From NCBI GenBank assembly GCA_958449715.1, contig CAUDIU010000013.1:1-28928 (forward strand): 28,928 nt of DNA, read 5' to 3'. The translations under genes were made by a program, and so were the position numbers. Positions 15,871-22,651 of this stretch are shown piece after piece. The stretch is from an uncultured Clostridium sp. (GTDB lineage Bacteria > Cyanobacteriota > Vampirovibrionia > Gastranaerophilales > Gastranaerophilaceae). How positions within the stretch are numbered: the first letter of the stretch is position 1; the number at the start of each line of letters is the position of its first letter. The notes below the pieces were generated by a model. It was not told where the DNA came from. It ran no database searches and saw nothing but the letters and a program-made list of their open reading frames with translations.

Positions 15871-16779
15871 ATGAATAAAGAAGAATTATTAAGACTTTAC
15901 AATGAAGATTTAGATACACTTTTAGAAACAGCTTCAAAATATATAAAAAAAGACATAGAATTTTGTTCACTAATTAATGCAAGAAACGGTAAATGCTCAC
16001 AAAATTGCAAATATTGTGCACAAAGTTCTCATTATTGCACAAATATAGAATCTTATCCTCTTGTTCCTTTAGAAGAAGTGAAAAAAATTGCACTAGAAGC
16101 AAAATCTCATAAAGCATCAAGATTTGCAATTGTAACATCAGGAAAAACTCCTGATGAAAGTGATTTTGACACTATATTAAAAATGATTGAAGAAGTAAAT
16201 AAAATTGACGGCTTAAAAAGCTGTGCTTCAATCGGAATTCTAAATGAAGAACAAGCAAAAAAATTATCTGAAATAGGACTAAAAAGATTTCATCATAATA
16301 TAAATACATCAAAATCATACTACCCAAGTGTTTGCACAACTCATAGCTGGGATGACAGATTAAACACCTGCAAATTAGTGAAAAAATACGGAATGGAATT
16401 ATGCTGCGGCGTAATTTTAGGTATGGGAGAAAGCGTTGAACAAAGAATTGAAATGGCTCTTGAACTTGCAGAAATTCAACCTGATTCAATTCCTATAAAT
16501 ATCTTAATGCCAATACCTGAAACTCCATTTGAAAATTATCACGATAAAATTGATGAAGAAAATGTATTAAGAACTTTGGCAATTTTCAAAATTGCAAATC
16601 CAAATTCAATTTTACGTTTTTGTGGCGGGAGAATGAGGCTATCTGAAGAAAATCAACGCAAAGCTCTAAATAGCTGCGTTGAAGGGATTATGGTAGGCAA
16701 TTATCTTACAACTGTCGGAAAAGCTCCTGAAGAAGATCTCAAAACCGTTAAAGAACTCGGTAAAAATATCAAAATGTAA
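15871..16779 (+). CDS. bioB: Biotin synthase
   Basis: 302 residues, a radical SAM enzyme that inserts sulfur into dethiobiotin. The SAM cluster motif is Cys42-x3-Cys46-x2-Cys49 (KCSQNCKYCAQS). The HHNINTS segment and CTTHSWDDRL are typical. Compared with E. coli BioB from memory, Cys118 and Cys178 match two auxiliary-cluster ligands and Arg249 matches Arg260. The residue equivalent to Cys97 is Ala86, and extra Cys occur at 155, 179 and 251. AGAGGA just after the promoter sets the start at 15871. No other biotin gene is nearby, so it is an orphan bioB, perhaps for salvage of dethiobiotin. Confidence 0.93.
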   Translation: MNKEELLRLYNEDLDTLLETASKYIKKDIEFCSLINARNGKCSQNCKYCAQSSHYCTNIESYPLVPLEEVKKIALEAKSHKASRFAIVTSGKTPDESDFDTILKMIEEVNKIDGLKSCASIGILNEEQAKKLSEIGLKRFHHNINTSKSYYPSVCTTHSWDDRLNTCKLVKKYGMELCCGVILGMGESVEQRIEMALELAEIQPDSIPINILMPIPETPFENYHDKIDEENVLRTLAIFKIANPNSILRFCGGRMRLSEENQRKALNSCVEGIMVGNYLTTVGKAPEEDLKTVKELGKNIKM

Positions 16780-16808
16780 CAATTATTTAATAATAGCTAA
16801 AGTTTTTT

Positions 16809-16845
16809 AACTTTTCTGACGTATTAATACCACGTAAGAAAGGTT
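16809..16845 (+). promoter_or_regulatory. Leader hairpin covering the ribosome site of the SLT gene
   Basis: Arms AACTTTTCTGACGT (16809-16822) and ACGTAAGAAAGGTT (16832-16845) pair over 14 positions, with one G-T wobble and one mismatch; the loop is nine bases. The 3' arm contains AAAGG, the ribosome site of the gene at 16854. There is no T run, so it is not a terminator. Confidence 0.5.
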
Positions 16846-16853
16846 AATGTTTT

Positions 16854-17510
16854 ATGAGTAATGAAAAAAATATTCAAGGAATAGGACCATTAAGACATGA
16901 TTCTATAAAACTACCGGAGTTAAAATTTGAACTTCCAAAATTTAATCCTATTTTTAATTTCAAAAAACCTGCAGAACCAATAGAACCTAAAAAAGAAAAA
17001 AATATTAGTAAAGAACTTCATGATAGCTGGACAAAAGTTTTACCACGTCTTTCACAAGAATTTTTTGACGAATTAACAGCTGTATCTGAAAGACTTAATT
17101 GTAATCCTGAAGATCTTGCTGCAATAATCTTTAAAGAATCAAGATTCGACCCTGCGGCAAAGGGAGCAGGTGTCTATGGATTAATACAAATGGACGCAAC
17201 AGCTCTAAAAACAGCAATCGCTCATGCAAATAAAAATGGACATAAATTGAAAAGTGTAACAATTTCTGAATACAATAAAATGCCTCGTGAACAACAAATT
17301 AAATATTCCGAAGCATATATTCAATTTAGAATTGATGAAAAAAATTTAACAGGTAAAAAATTAAGTGGCGGTCAATTATGGACTTTAATAAAAAGACCTT
17401 CAAATATTCATAATAAAAAATTTATCAATAAATTACAAAGAATAATAGATAATACTAAAAATCTACCGCTTAAGTATGAAACGCCATATAGTTTAAAACA
17501 TTCTAATTAA
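16854..17510 (+). CDS. SLT-type lytic transglycosylase-like protein
   Basis: 218 residues. A proline/lysine-rich, probably disordered N-terminus (1-55) precedes a lysozyme-like domain: LAAIIFKESRFDP, with the probable catalytic Glu95, then GAGVYGLIQM (105-113). This E-S-x-F ... GLxQ pattern is that of SLT lytic transglycosylases, which cut peptidoglycan. No signal peptide or membrane segment is visible, so export is unexplained; holin-type release or a non-classical route is possible. The last four bases overlap the stop of convergent bcp. Confidence 0.7.
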   Translation: MSNEKNIQGIGPLRHDSIKLPELKFELPKFNPIFNFKKPAEPIEPKKEKNISKELHDSWTKVLPRLSQEFFDELTAVSERLNCNPEDLAAIIFKESRFDPAAKGAGVYGLIQMDATALKTAIAHANKNGHKLKSVTISEYNKMPREQQIKYSEAYIQFRIDEKNLTGKKLSGGQLWTLIKRPSNIHNKKFINKLQRIIDNTKNLPLKYETPYSLKHSN

Positions 17511-17959
17511 TTGTTCAAATATTTTAGAATTTCATCAACATGCCCGTTCACTTTTACTTTTCTCCATTCTTGAATGGTATTACCTTTTTCATCAAGAATA
17601 AATGTTGAACGTTCAATCCCCATATATTTTTTACCATACATAGATTTTTCTTTCCAAACATTAAAAGCTTCAGATAATGTATGTTCAGTATCTGATAATA
17701 AAAGGAAATTCAAATCCTGTTTTTCTTTAAACTTTTTATGACTTTTAATATCATTTGGGCTCACACCAATTACAGTTGCAAAAGGGGTAATTCTGTTCAT
17801 ATTATCTCTAAAATCACAAGCTTCTTGCGTGCAGCCTGATGTATTATCTTTAGGGTAAAAGTACAATACAACTTTTTGCCCTTTAAAATCAGCTAAAGTA
17901 TATTCATTTTCATTCCCGTCTTTATCAAGACCTTGTAATTTTATCTCCGAATAATTCAT
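17507..17959 (-). CDS. bcp: Thioredoxin-dependent peroxiredoxin BCP/PrxQ
   Basis: 150 residues, typical PrxQ/BCP length. The active-site segment DNTSGCTQEACDFRD has the peroxidatic Cys and, five residues on, the resolving Cys. YFYPKDNTSGCT and the later STFILDEKG are family hallmarks. It reduces H2O2 and organic peroxides with thioredoxin. GGAGGG seven bases upstream sets the start. The first 35 bases overlap the end of the upstream membrane-protein gene in another frame, so the two are co-transcribed and probably translationally coupled. Confidence 0.95.
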   Translation of the reverse strand: MNYSEIKLQGLDKDGNENEYTLADFKGQKVVLYFYPKDNTSGCTQEACDFRDNMNRITPFATVIGVSPNDIKSHKKFKEKQDLNFLLLSDTEHTLSEAFNVWKEKSMYGKKYMGIERSTFILDEKGNTIQEWRKVKVNGHVDEILKYLNN

Positions 17960-18926
17960 TATTACCCTCCTTCATTAAGTTTTTTCTGTCAAATTTATCT
18001 GCAAGAAAAGTTGATATTATTGGAATTGCAATATAATAAATCCCACCTAAAATTAACGCAGGTTTTACAACTTTTATTCCCTCAATATACTTATCCAGTT
18101 TGGGTGAATTTTTATTTACTTCAGAAAATTTCTGAATAAATTTTTCAGTTGGTTTTTCAAGTAAACTATTTAAAGCATAACCACCTGCAATACACAAACC
18201 TGTAGAAATTGCAGCATTATACATCAATGCTTTTTTCCTTTTTTCTTCAATCCCCTTACTTTTAGCTGTCTGATGAATAAACGCGCCTGTTGCAAGTACA
18301 TCTGTTAAAGAAATTATATGTTGTTCAAAATTTGTATTATGGAATTTTTCAGCCATTCTTTGAACAGGTTTTGTATCAATTATTTTCCCAAACCTTTTCG
18401 ATAAACTTTCAACCCCGTTATTATACAAACCTGTAAAAGACAACTGTTTCTTAGGTTTATTCTCATCTTGTTTATGGAAAATCTTTGACATAAAAGGCGG
18501 AATCAAAGCACAAGTCATAATAGACTTTGGCACAGCAATTACAAACCCCAAACCTAATTTGAATAATTGAGTTGCAAAACTGTAACGTTTTGATTTTGCA
18601 AGCGTTTTTTCACCAGCCTTTAAAGCATCAATAGTAGAATTTTTTAAATATTTAGAAGGTGTTTTATCAATATTTTTAATCGCCTTAGATACAGGCAAAG
18701 AAGCTCCAAGCATTAACAAATACCCAACAGCACTTGATGCAAGAGATTTTGCACAAGCATATTTTTTATTTTCTTTGTCAGTATCAGGCGTTCCCATAAT
18801 TACAAGCGGACGTGCAACAGTAGACAAAGCTAAAGATGCTGAAGCTACAAATAACGAACCGTTATCTGCTGCAAATTCCAATCCCTTTTTTAATATTTTG
18901 CTATTGTAAATCGCTTGTACTTTCAT
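17925..18926 (-). CDS. Lineage-specific membrane protein with LSFTG motif
   Basis: 333 residues, not recognised as a named family. It starts MKVQAIYNSK and has several hydrophobic segments (about 25-45, 62-80, 120-145, 230-252 and 290-312) separated by basic loops. LSFTG at 162-166 resembles the SFTGN and ISFGN motifs of the proteins at 20654-22462 and 22652-24151. It is probably an integral membrane protein. It is co-directional with bcp and overlaps it; the start lies about 25 bases from divergent pnuC. No Shine-Dalgarno sequence is obvious. Confidence 0.6.
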   Translation of the reverse strand: MKVQAIYNSKILKKGLEFAADNGSLFVASASLALSTVARPLVIMGTPDTDKENKKYACAKSLASSAVGYLLMLGASLPVSKAIKNIDKTPSKYLKNSTIDALKAGEKTLAKSKRYSFATQLFKLGLGFVIAVPKSIMTCALIPPFMSKIFHKQDENKPKKQLSFTGLYNNGVESLSKRFGKIIDTKPVQRMAEKFHNTNFEQHIISLTDVLATGAFIHQTAKSKGIEEKRKKALMYNAAISTGLCIAGGYALNSLLEKPTEKFIQKFSEVNKNSPKLDKYIEGIKVVKPALILGGIYYIAIPIISTFLADKFDRKNLMKEGNNELFGDKITRS

Positions 18927-18942
18927 CTCAATTCATTATACA
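18915..18942 (+). promoter_or_regulatory. Probable pnuC promoter
   Basis: TTGTAC (18915-18920), a 16-base spacer and TATACA (18937-18942). The expected transcription start falls on or just before the ATG at 18952, implying a very short or absent leader. Confidence 0.4.
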
Positions 18943-18951
18943 ATGCTCATA

Positions 18952-19641
18952 ATGAAAATCACAGAATTTATAAAAAAAGAATTACAAGGCTGGAAAAACT
19001 TTGAAATAATAGGGTTGATAATAGTTTTTTCAATAATTCTCATAAATGCAGTAATCCTAAAAGATAATCCTGCTGCAATAATTAATGCTATATGCGGAAT
19101 TTTATACACAATTATTGCAGGCAAAGGAAAAATTTCCTGTTATTTTTTCGGACTTTTAGGCTCCAGTTGTTACATATTCCTCTCATTTAAAAATGCCTTA
19201 TGGGGTAATATGTTACTTTACCTTTGCTATTATATTCCAATGCAAATTTTAGGAATTTTTAAATGGAAACAACACTTAAAAAAAGAATCAAAAGAAATTG
19301 TCAAAATAAAACTGAATCTTAAAGAACAAATAATAATAAGCATAATAGGACTTATAGGCTGTATAATTACAATTTTAATTTTACATTATTTCAATGACAA
19401 AAGCCCAATAATTGACGGCATTACAACATTTTTATCAATCCTTGGAATGTATTTGACCGTAAGACGAGCAATAGAACAATGGATTGTATGGATGGTAGTA
19501 AACGGATTATCTTTTATAATGTGGTTGGACTTAGTCATTTTTTCAGGGACAAAAGCATATTCTACAGTTTTAATGTGGGGTGTATACTTTATCCTTGCAA
19601 TTTATTTTTATATAGAATGGAGAAAAGAATTGAATAATTAA
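18952..19641 (+). CDS. pnuC: PnuC-type nicotinamide riboside transporter
   Basis: 229 residues with about seven membrane segments. PnuC hallmarks are present: W-G-N...YYIPMQILGIFKW in the first half, and the LSILGMYLTVRRAIEQWIVW helix followed by NGLSFIMWL. The family moves nicotinamide riboside (or related vitamins) by facilitated diffusion for NAD salvage; the exact substrate is not readable here. I chose the ATG at 18952 from the promoter; an in-frame ATG at 18943 adds three residues. It converges with pseudopilin 3 (four-base overlap). Confidence 0.87.
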   Translation: MKITEFIKKELQGWKNFEIIGLIIVFSIILINAVILKDNPAAIINAICGILYTIIAGKGKISCYFFGLLGSSCYIFLSFKNALWGNMLLYLCYYIPMQILGIFKWKQHLKKESKEIVKIKLNLKEQIIISIIGLIGCIITILILHYFNDKSPIIDGITTFLSILGMYLTVRRAIEQWIVWMVVNGLSFIMWLDLVIFSGTKAYSTVLMWGVYFILAIYFYIEWRKELNN

Positions 19642-20324
19642 AAACTATAAGGATAATCTTTAGGAATTTTCCAGCCGTTATGCTGAATTATTGCAGTACA
19701 ATAAAAATTTTTTGCCTCAGGATTACACCCATAATTAGATTGTGTATATAATGATTCTTCATCACCATCCCAAGCATTCAAATATGGCTCAACTCCTTTA
19801 TTTTTATGATATTTAAAATTTACAGCACTTTCATTGGGCCAAAAAGCAAATACAAATTGTTTTTTACCCCATTTACCATAGTCTACACCATCTATACAAT
19901 CTTTTGAATTTGGGCAAAAAATAAAATGTCCGCCATTAGTTTTTGAAGTTTGATTTCCGTCTGAATCCCAAGTCCCATAAATATCAAACAAAAAAGCACT
20001 TCCATCAGAAAGATAAAGCAACCTATAATCATTTCCAGTACCAACACGTTTATTATCATATTTTATATATGATAAATATTTTTTAAGGTAAGTATTAAAA
20101 AAATCATCTGTATCTGCTGACACCCAATCAGCTTTATTTCCATTATCAGCTTCAGACATTGTAATTGCTTGATTTATCGTTGAATAAAATTTTTGTAATC
20201 GGACTTCTACAACCTGTCTTCTGTGACTTTGTATTAATGAAGGCATTGTAAGAGACGCAACAACACCAATTATTCCCAAAGTAATTAATACTTCCGCTAA
20301 AGTAAAAGCTTTAAATCTTTGCAT
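19638..20324 (-). CDS. Type II/IV pseudopilin-like protein 3
   Basis: 228 residues. A six-residue leader precedes FKA|FTLAEVLITLGIIGVV (Ala at -1, Glu at +5) and one hydrophobic helix. The ectodomain is aromatic-rich, with Cys pairs (FCPNSKDC, YGCNPEAKNFYC) and a C-terminal CTAIIQHNGWKIP reminiscent of CTAWII in pseudopilin 2. GGAG seven bases before the ATG sets the start. It is read away from the XRE gene at 20422, with a perfect palindrome between them. Confidence 0.86.
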   Translation of the reverse strand: MQRFKAFTLAEVLITLGIIGVVASLTMPSLIQSHRRQVVEVRLQKFYSTINQAITMSEADNGNKADWVSADTDDFFNTYLKKYLSYIKYDNKRVGTGNDYRLLYLSDGSAFLFDIYGTWDSDGNQTSKTNGGHFIFCPNSKDCIDGVDYGKWGKKQFVFAFWPNESAVNFKYHKNKGVEPYLNAWDGDEESLYTQSNYGCNPEAKNFYCTAIIQHNGWKIPKDYPYSF

Positions 20325-20340
20325 GAATTTCTCCTATTGT

Positions 20341-20404
20341 ACTTTTAATATTACAAGTATACTTGTAATATTAAAAGTGTACATATTAGAATGAATTTTG
20401 TCAA
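20341..20404 (-). promoter_or_regulatory. Promoter and 38-bp perfect palindrome of pseudopilin 3
   Basis: On the minus strand, -35 TTGACA (20404-20399), 17-base spacer and -10 TACACT (20381-20376). The following 38 bases (20341-20378) form a perfect palindrome with half-site ACTTTTAATATTACAAGTA. Its centre, ATTACAAGTATACTTGTAAT (20350-20369), has the same size and the same ATTAC/GTAAT ends as the operator of pseudopilin 2. It covers the expected transcription start and is presumably bound by the product of the divergent XRE gene. Confidence 0.7.
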
Positions 20405-20421
20405 GCGATTAAAATATTAAT

Positions 20422-20640
20422 ATGCAAGATAAATTACTATTCAAATTAGGTCAAAGCATAAGATATATCCGCTTACAAAAAAATATGTCACAAGAAGAAC
20501 TTGGATTTAAGTCTGAATTAAGCACTAATTCTATAAGCTCTATTGAGCGTGGTGCATATAATTTTAAAATAAAAACATTATACAAAATTGCAGAAGCTCT
20601 AAACGTTGATGTAATCAATATTTTAGATTGCAAATTTTAA
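20422..20640 (+). CDS. XRE-family HTH regulator divergent from pseudopilin 3
   Basis: A 72-residue single-domain Cro/C1 HTH: LGQSIRYIRLQKNMSQEELG, then the recognition region STNSISSIERGAYNFKIKTL, then KIAEALNVDVINIL. There is no extra sensor domain, so any signal must act through partner proteins or abundance. There is no Shine-Dalgarno sequence; TAAAAT lies six bases upstream of the ATG, which fits a leaderless start. By position it is probably the repressor of pseudopilin 3. Confidence 0.85.
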   Translation: MQDKLLFKLGQSIRYIRLQKNMSQEELGFKSELSTNSISSIERGAYNFKIKTLYKIAEALNVDVINILDCKF

Positions 20641-20653
20641 TATATTTTAAAAA

Positions 20654-22462
20654 TTACTCTTTTGTTTTTGAGAAAAATCCGGCAATTTTACTTTGAATTT
20701 CTTGAATTACATTATTAAATCCTTGCAAATCATTTTCAGCATTTTTCATAGCCAGAGTTAATTTCTCATTACATTCTTTCATCAATTGTTTATATTCTTT
20801 AGTTTTTGAAAGCGGTTTTTGTTTTATTTTTACTGTTTTTTCTTTTTTTACAGGAGTAGTAAATTCATTTTGTTCTACATTTTTCGATTCCGATATCCTA
20901 TTCCTTTTAACCCCATTCTCTTTTTTAATAATAGAAGTTTCAGCATGCTTTTCAAATTCCTGTAACTCATCAGCTGCTTTTTTCAAAAAAGTCTCCAATC
21001 CTAACTCTTCAAGTTCAATATCACTATAATATTTTAATTCCGGAGGGATAATCGTCGGATATTTTGGATTGAAATTTTTTACAACCATATCTTGATTTAT
21101 CAAGAAAAATTTATCTTCACCATTTTTTGAAAAACATAAGCGTGTAAGATTATTTCTTTTTGCATTTTTCATTTTTAAGATAGAAACTTGCTCATTATCT
21201 GAAACTTTGAATGTAAAACCTCTTTGTCCAGCAACCCCATTCCATTTTGGATAAGAAGTTTTTATCTTTGACACTAAATCAGAGTTTATCATAACAAATT
21301 TATCAGATATTTGTTTATACGCAGAATCAATCCTTTCCATATCGACACAAAGATCTTCACTTAATTTCCCAATTACTGGCCCTAATGATCTTTCATATAA
21401 TTTTTGAGAAATAAATTTATTAAACTCTTCAAGTTTTTTTTCATAACCTGAAATATATAATTCCAATTTTGGTAAAATTTCTTGTACAGAAGATTTATCG
21501 TGATACAAAAGTTTTGGCGGTATTATACTAAAATTTTTCAAATTAAAATTAGAAACAATTAATCCCTGATCTTCTTTAAGAAGAAAACCATCAATTATTT
21601 CATCATTTTTGTCATAAACCATTATTCTGGTTAATATTCCATGTTCAGGATGTTGTAATTTTTTATATGCAATTTGATTTTTATTTTCTCCGATATTTTT
21701 CAGAATATGCACAGGCTGCGCTACTTGGAGTTTATAATCCCCAAATTCTTTTTTTATTTTTAATGATAATTTATTATAAAGACCTTTTAACAATTCATCA
21801 GTTTTATTATATAAAGAATCAATATTTGCTAATCTTTTTAAATTTGTATCACTAAATGTAAATAATTCAGGTTTTAAATATTGCCCATCATATTTTGCTA
21901 AAAATTTCCTAAATTTCAGCATTGCACAATCTAAATCATCTAATACTTTTTGTAATTTTAATTCAAACGGCTTATCAAAATTTGCATATTTAATATTTTG
22001 TGGGAAAACAAAAACATGATTTTTATCATTATCTTCAACAATTCGATCAAAATCCTTTATAGTATATGAATCTAAAACTACTTTTCCTTGAGAAAAATTA
22101 CTACCCTTTTTTACAACAATTTTTATAAAGTCTCGTCCATCTTGACTATCAGGAACTCGCACTTGAATAGATGTTTTATTTTCCCCGCAGTTATGAAACA
22201 TTAAACTTCTTGTTGATTTGAAATCTTTATATTCTTTTTGAATAATTTCCATACCTTCAGGAGTTTTTTCAGATATTTTTTTCAAAATATCTTTATACGC
22301 ATTTGAAATTGAAGATACAACTTCCATAGTATCTCTGCTCAAACGTTCATAATTTCCTGTAAAAGAAAAACTGTCGGATACTTTTGATGAATTTAATACA
22401 GGTTTTTGCGCTGGTAAATTATTATAATATTTATTTTGAATATTTATAGTTGATATTTTCAT
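20654..22462 (-). CDS. Unknown 602-residue protein with three repeated domains
   Basis: Not a named family that I recognise. The N-terminus is MKISTINIQN, followed by a short disordered stretch and SFSFTGNY (31-38). Three related units of about 150 residues follow (about 41-191, 204-352 and 366-507). Each has a helical start, a central strand-rich part and an end like 'VxNFNxKxxxIIPPxLxY' (302-320 and 460-478; the first unit is diverged, NIKYANFDKPFE). The tail (508-602) is Lys-rich, then helical, possibly a coiled coil. There is no signal peptide or membrane helix. It is divergent from the AAA+ gene and shares its leader type and promoter region, so a joint function is plausible. Confidence 0.6.
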   Translation of the reverse strand: MKISTINIQNKYYNNLPAQKPVLNSSKVSDSFSFTGNYERLSRDTMEVVSSISNAYKDILKKISEKTPEGMEIIQKEYKDFKSTRSLMFHNCGENKTSIQVRVPDSQDGRDFIKIVVKKGSNFSQGKVVLDSYTIKDFDRIVEDNDKNHVFVFPQNIKYANFDKPFELKLQKVLDDLDCAMLKFRKFLAKYDGQYLKPELFTFSDTNLKRLANIDSLYNKTDELLKGLYNKLSLKIKKEFGDYKLQVAQPVHILKNIGENKNQIAYKKLQHPEHGILTRIMVYDKNDEIIDGFLLKEDQGLIVSNFNLKNFSIIPPKLLYHDKSSVQEILPKLELYISGYEKKLEEFNKFISQKLYERSLGPVIGKLSEDLCVDMERIDSAYKQISDKFVMINSDLVSKIKTSYPKWNGVAGQRGFTFKVSDNEQVSILKMKNAKRNNLTRLCFSKNGEDKFFLINQDMVVKNFNPKYPTIIPPELKYYSDIELEELGLETFLKKAADELQEFEKHAETSIIKKENGVKRNRISESKNVEQNEFTTPVKKEKTVKIKQKPLSKTKEYKQLMKECNEKLTLAMKNAENDLQGFNNVIQEIQSKIAGFFSKTKE

Positions 22463-22471
22463 AAAACTAAT

Positions 22472-22503
22472 AAAACCCGTAAAAATAAATTTTTACAGGT
22501 TTT
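22472..22503. promoter_or_regulatory. Long hairpin upstream of the 602-residue protein gene
   Basis: Arms AAAACCCGTAAAAA (22472-22485) and TTTTTACAGGTTTT (22490-22503) pair except for one C:A, with a TAAA loop. On the minus strand it would lie in the leader of the gene starting at 22462. It closely resembles the terminator hairpin at 24182-24210 on the other side of the AAA+ gene. Confidence 0.5.
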
Positions 22504-22597
22504 GAACTTTTGTAAATCCAAAAATATTTTTCAGAATTATAAGTGTAAGATTAACAATTGTAAAGATTTTATTTTTTGGTGTACTAATTTTATTTCA

Positions 22598-22619
22598 ATC
22601 TGCTACAATTGTAGCAGAT
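22598..22619. promoter_or_regulatory. Perfect 22-bp palindrome, probable bidirectional promoter/operator
   Basis: Half-site ATCTGCTACAA followed by its exact reverse complement. Each strand therefore carries TGCTACAAT, a TGn extended -10 with a TACAAT hexamer. Read forward it would start the AAA+ mRNA about 36 bases before its ATG. Read backward it would start the 602-residue protein mRNA with a leader of about 140 bases. Such a site could be both promoter and repressor target. Confidence 0.55.
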
Positions 22620-22651
22620 GTGTAGGATATTTATTTGTAGGAGTATTTTTT

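Noticed and set aside
22502..22651. 50-residue N-terminal extension of the AAA+ protein
   Set aside because: It lies over the hairpin and the palindromic promoter, has no ribosome site and is Cys/Asn-rich and unlike a protein domain; the ATG at 22652 has GTAGGAG.
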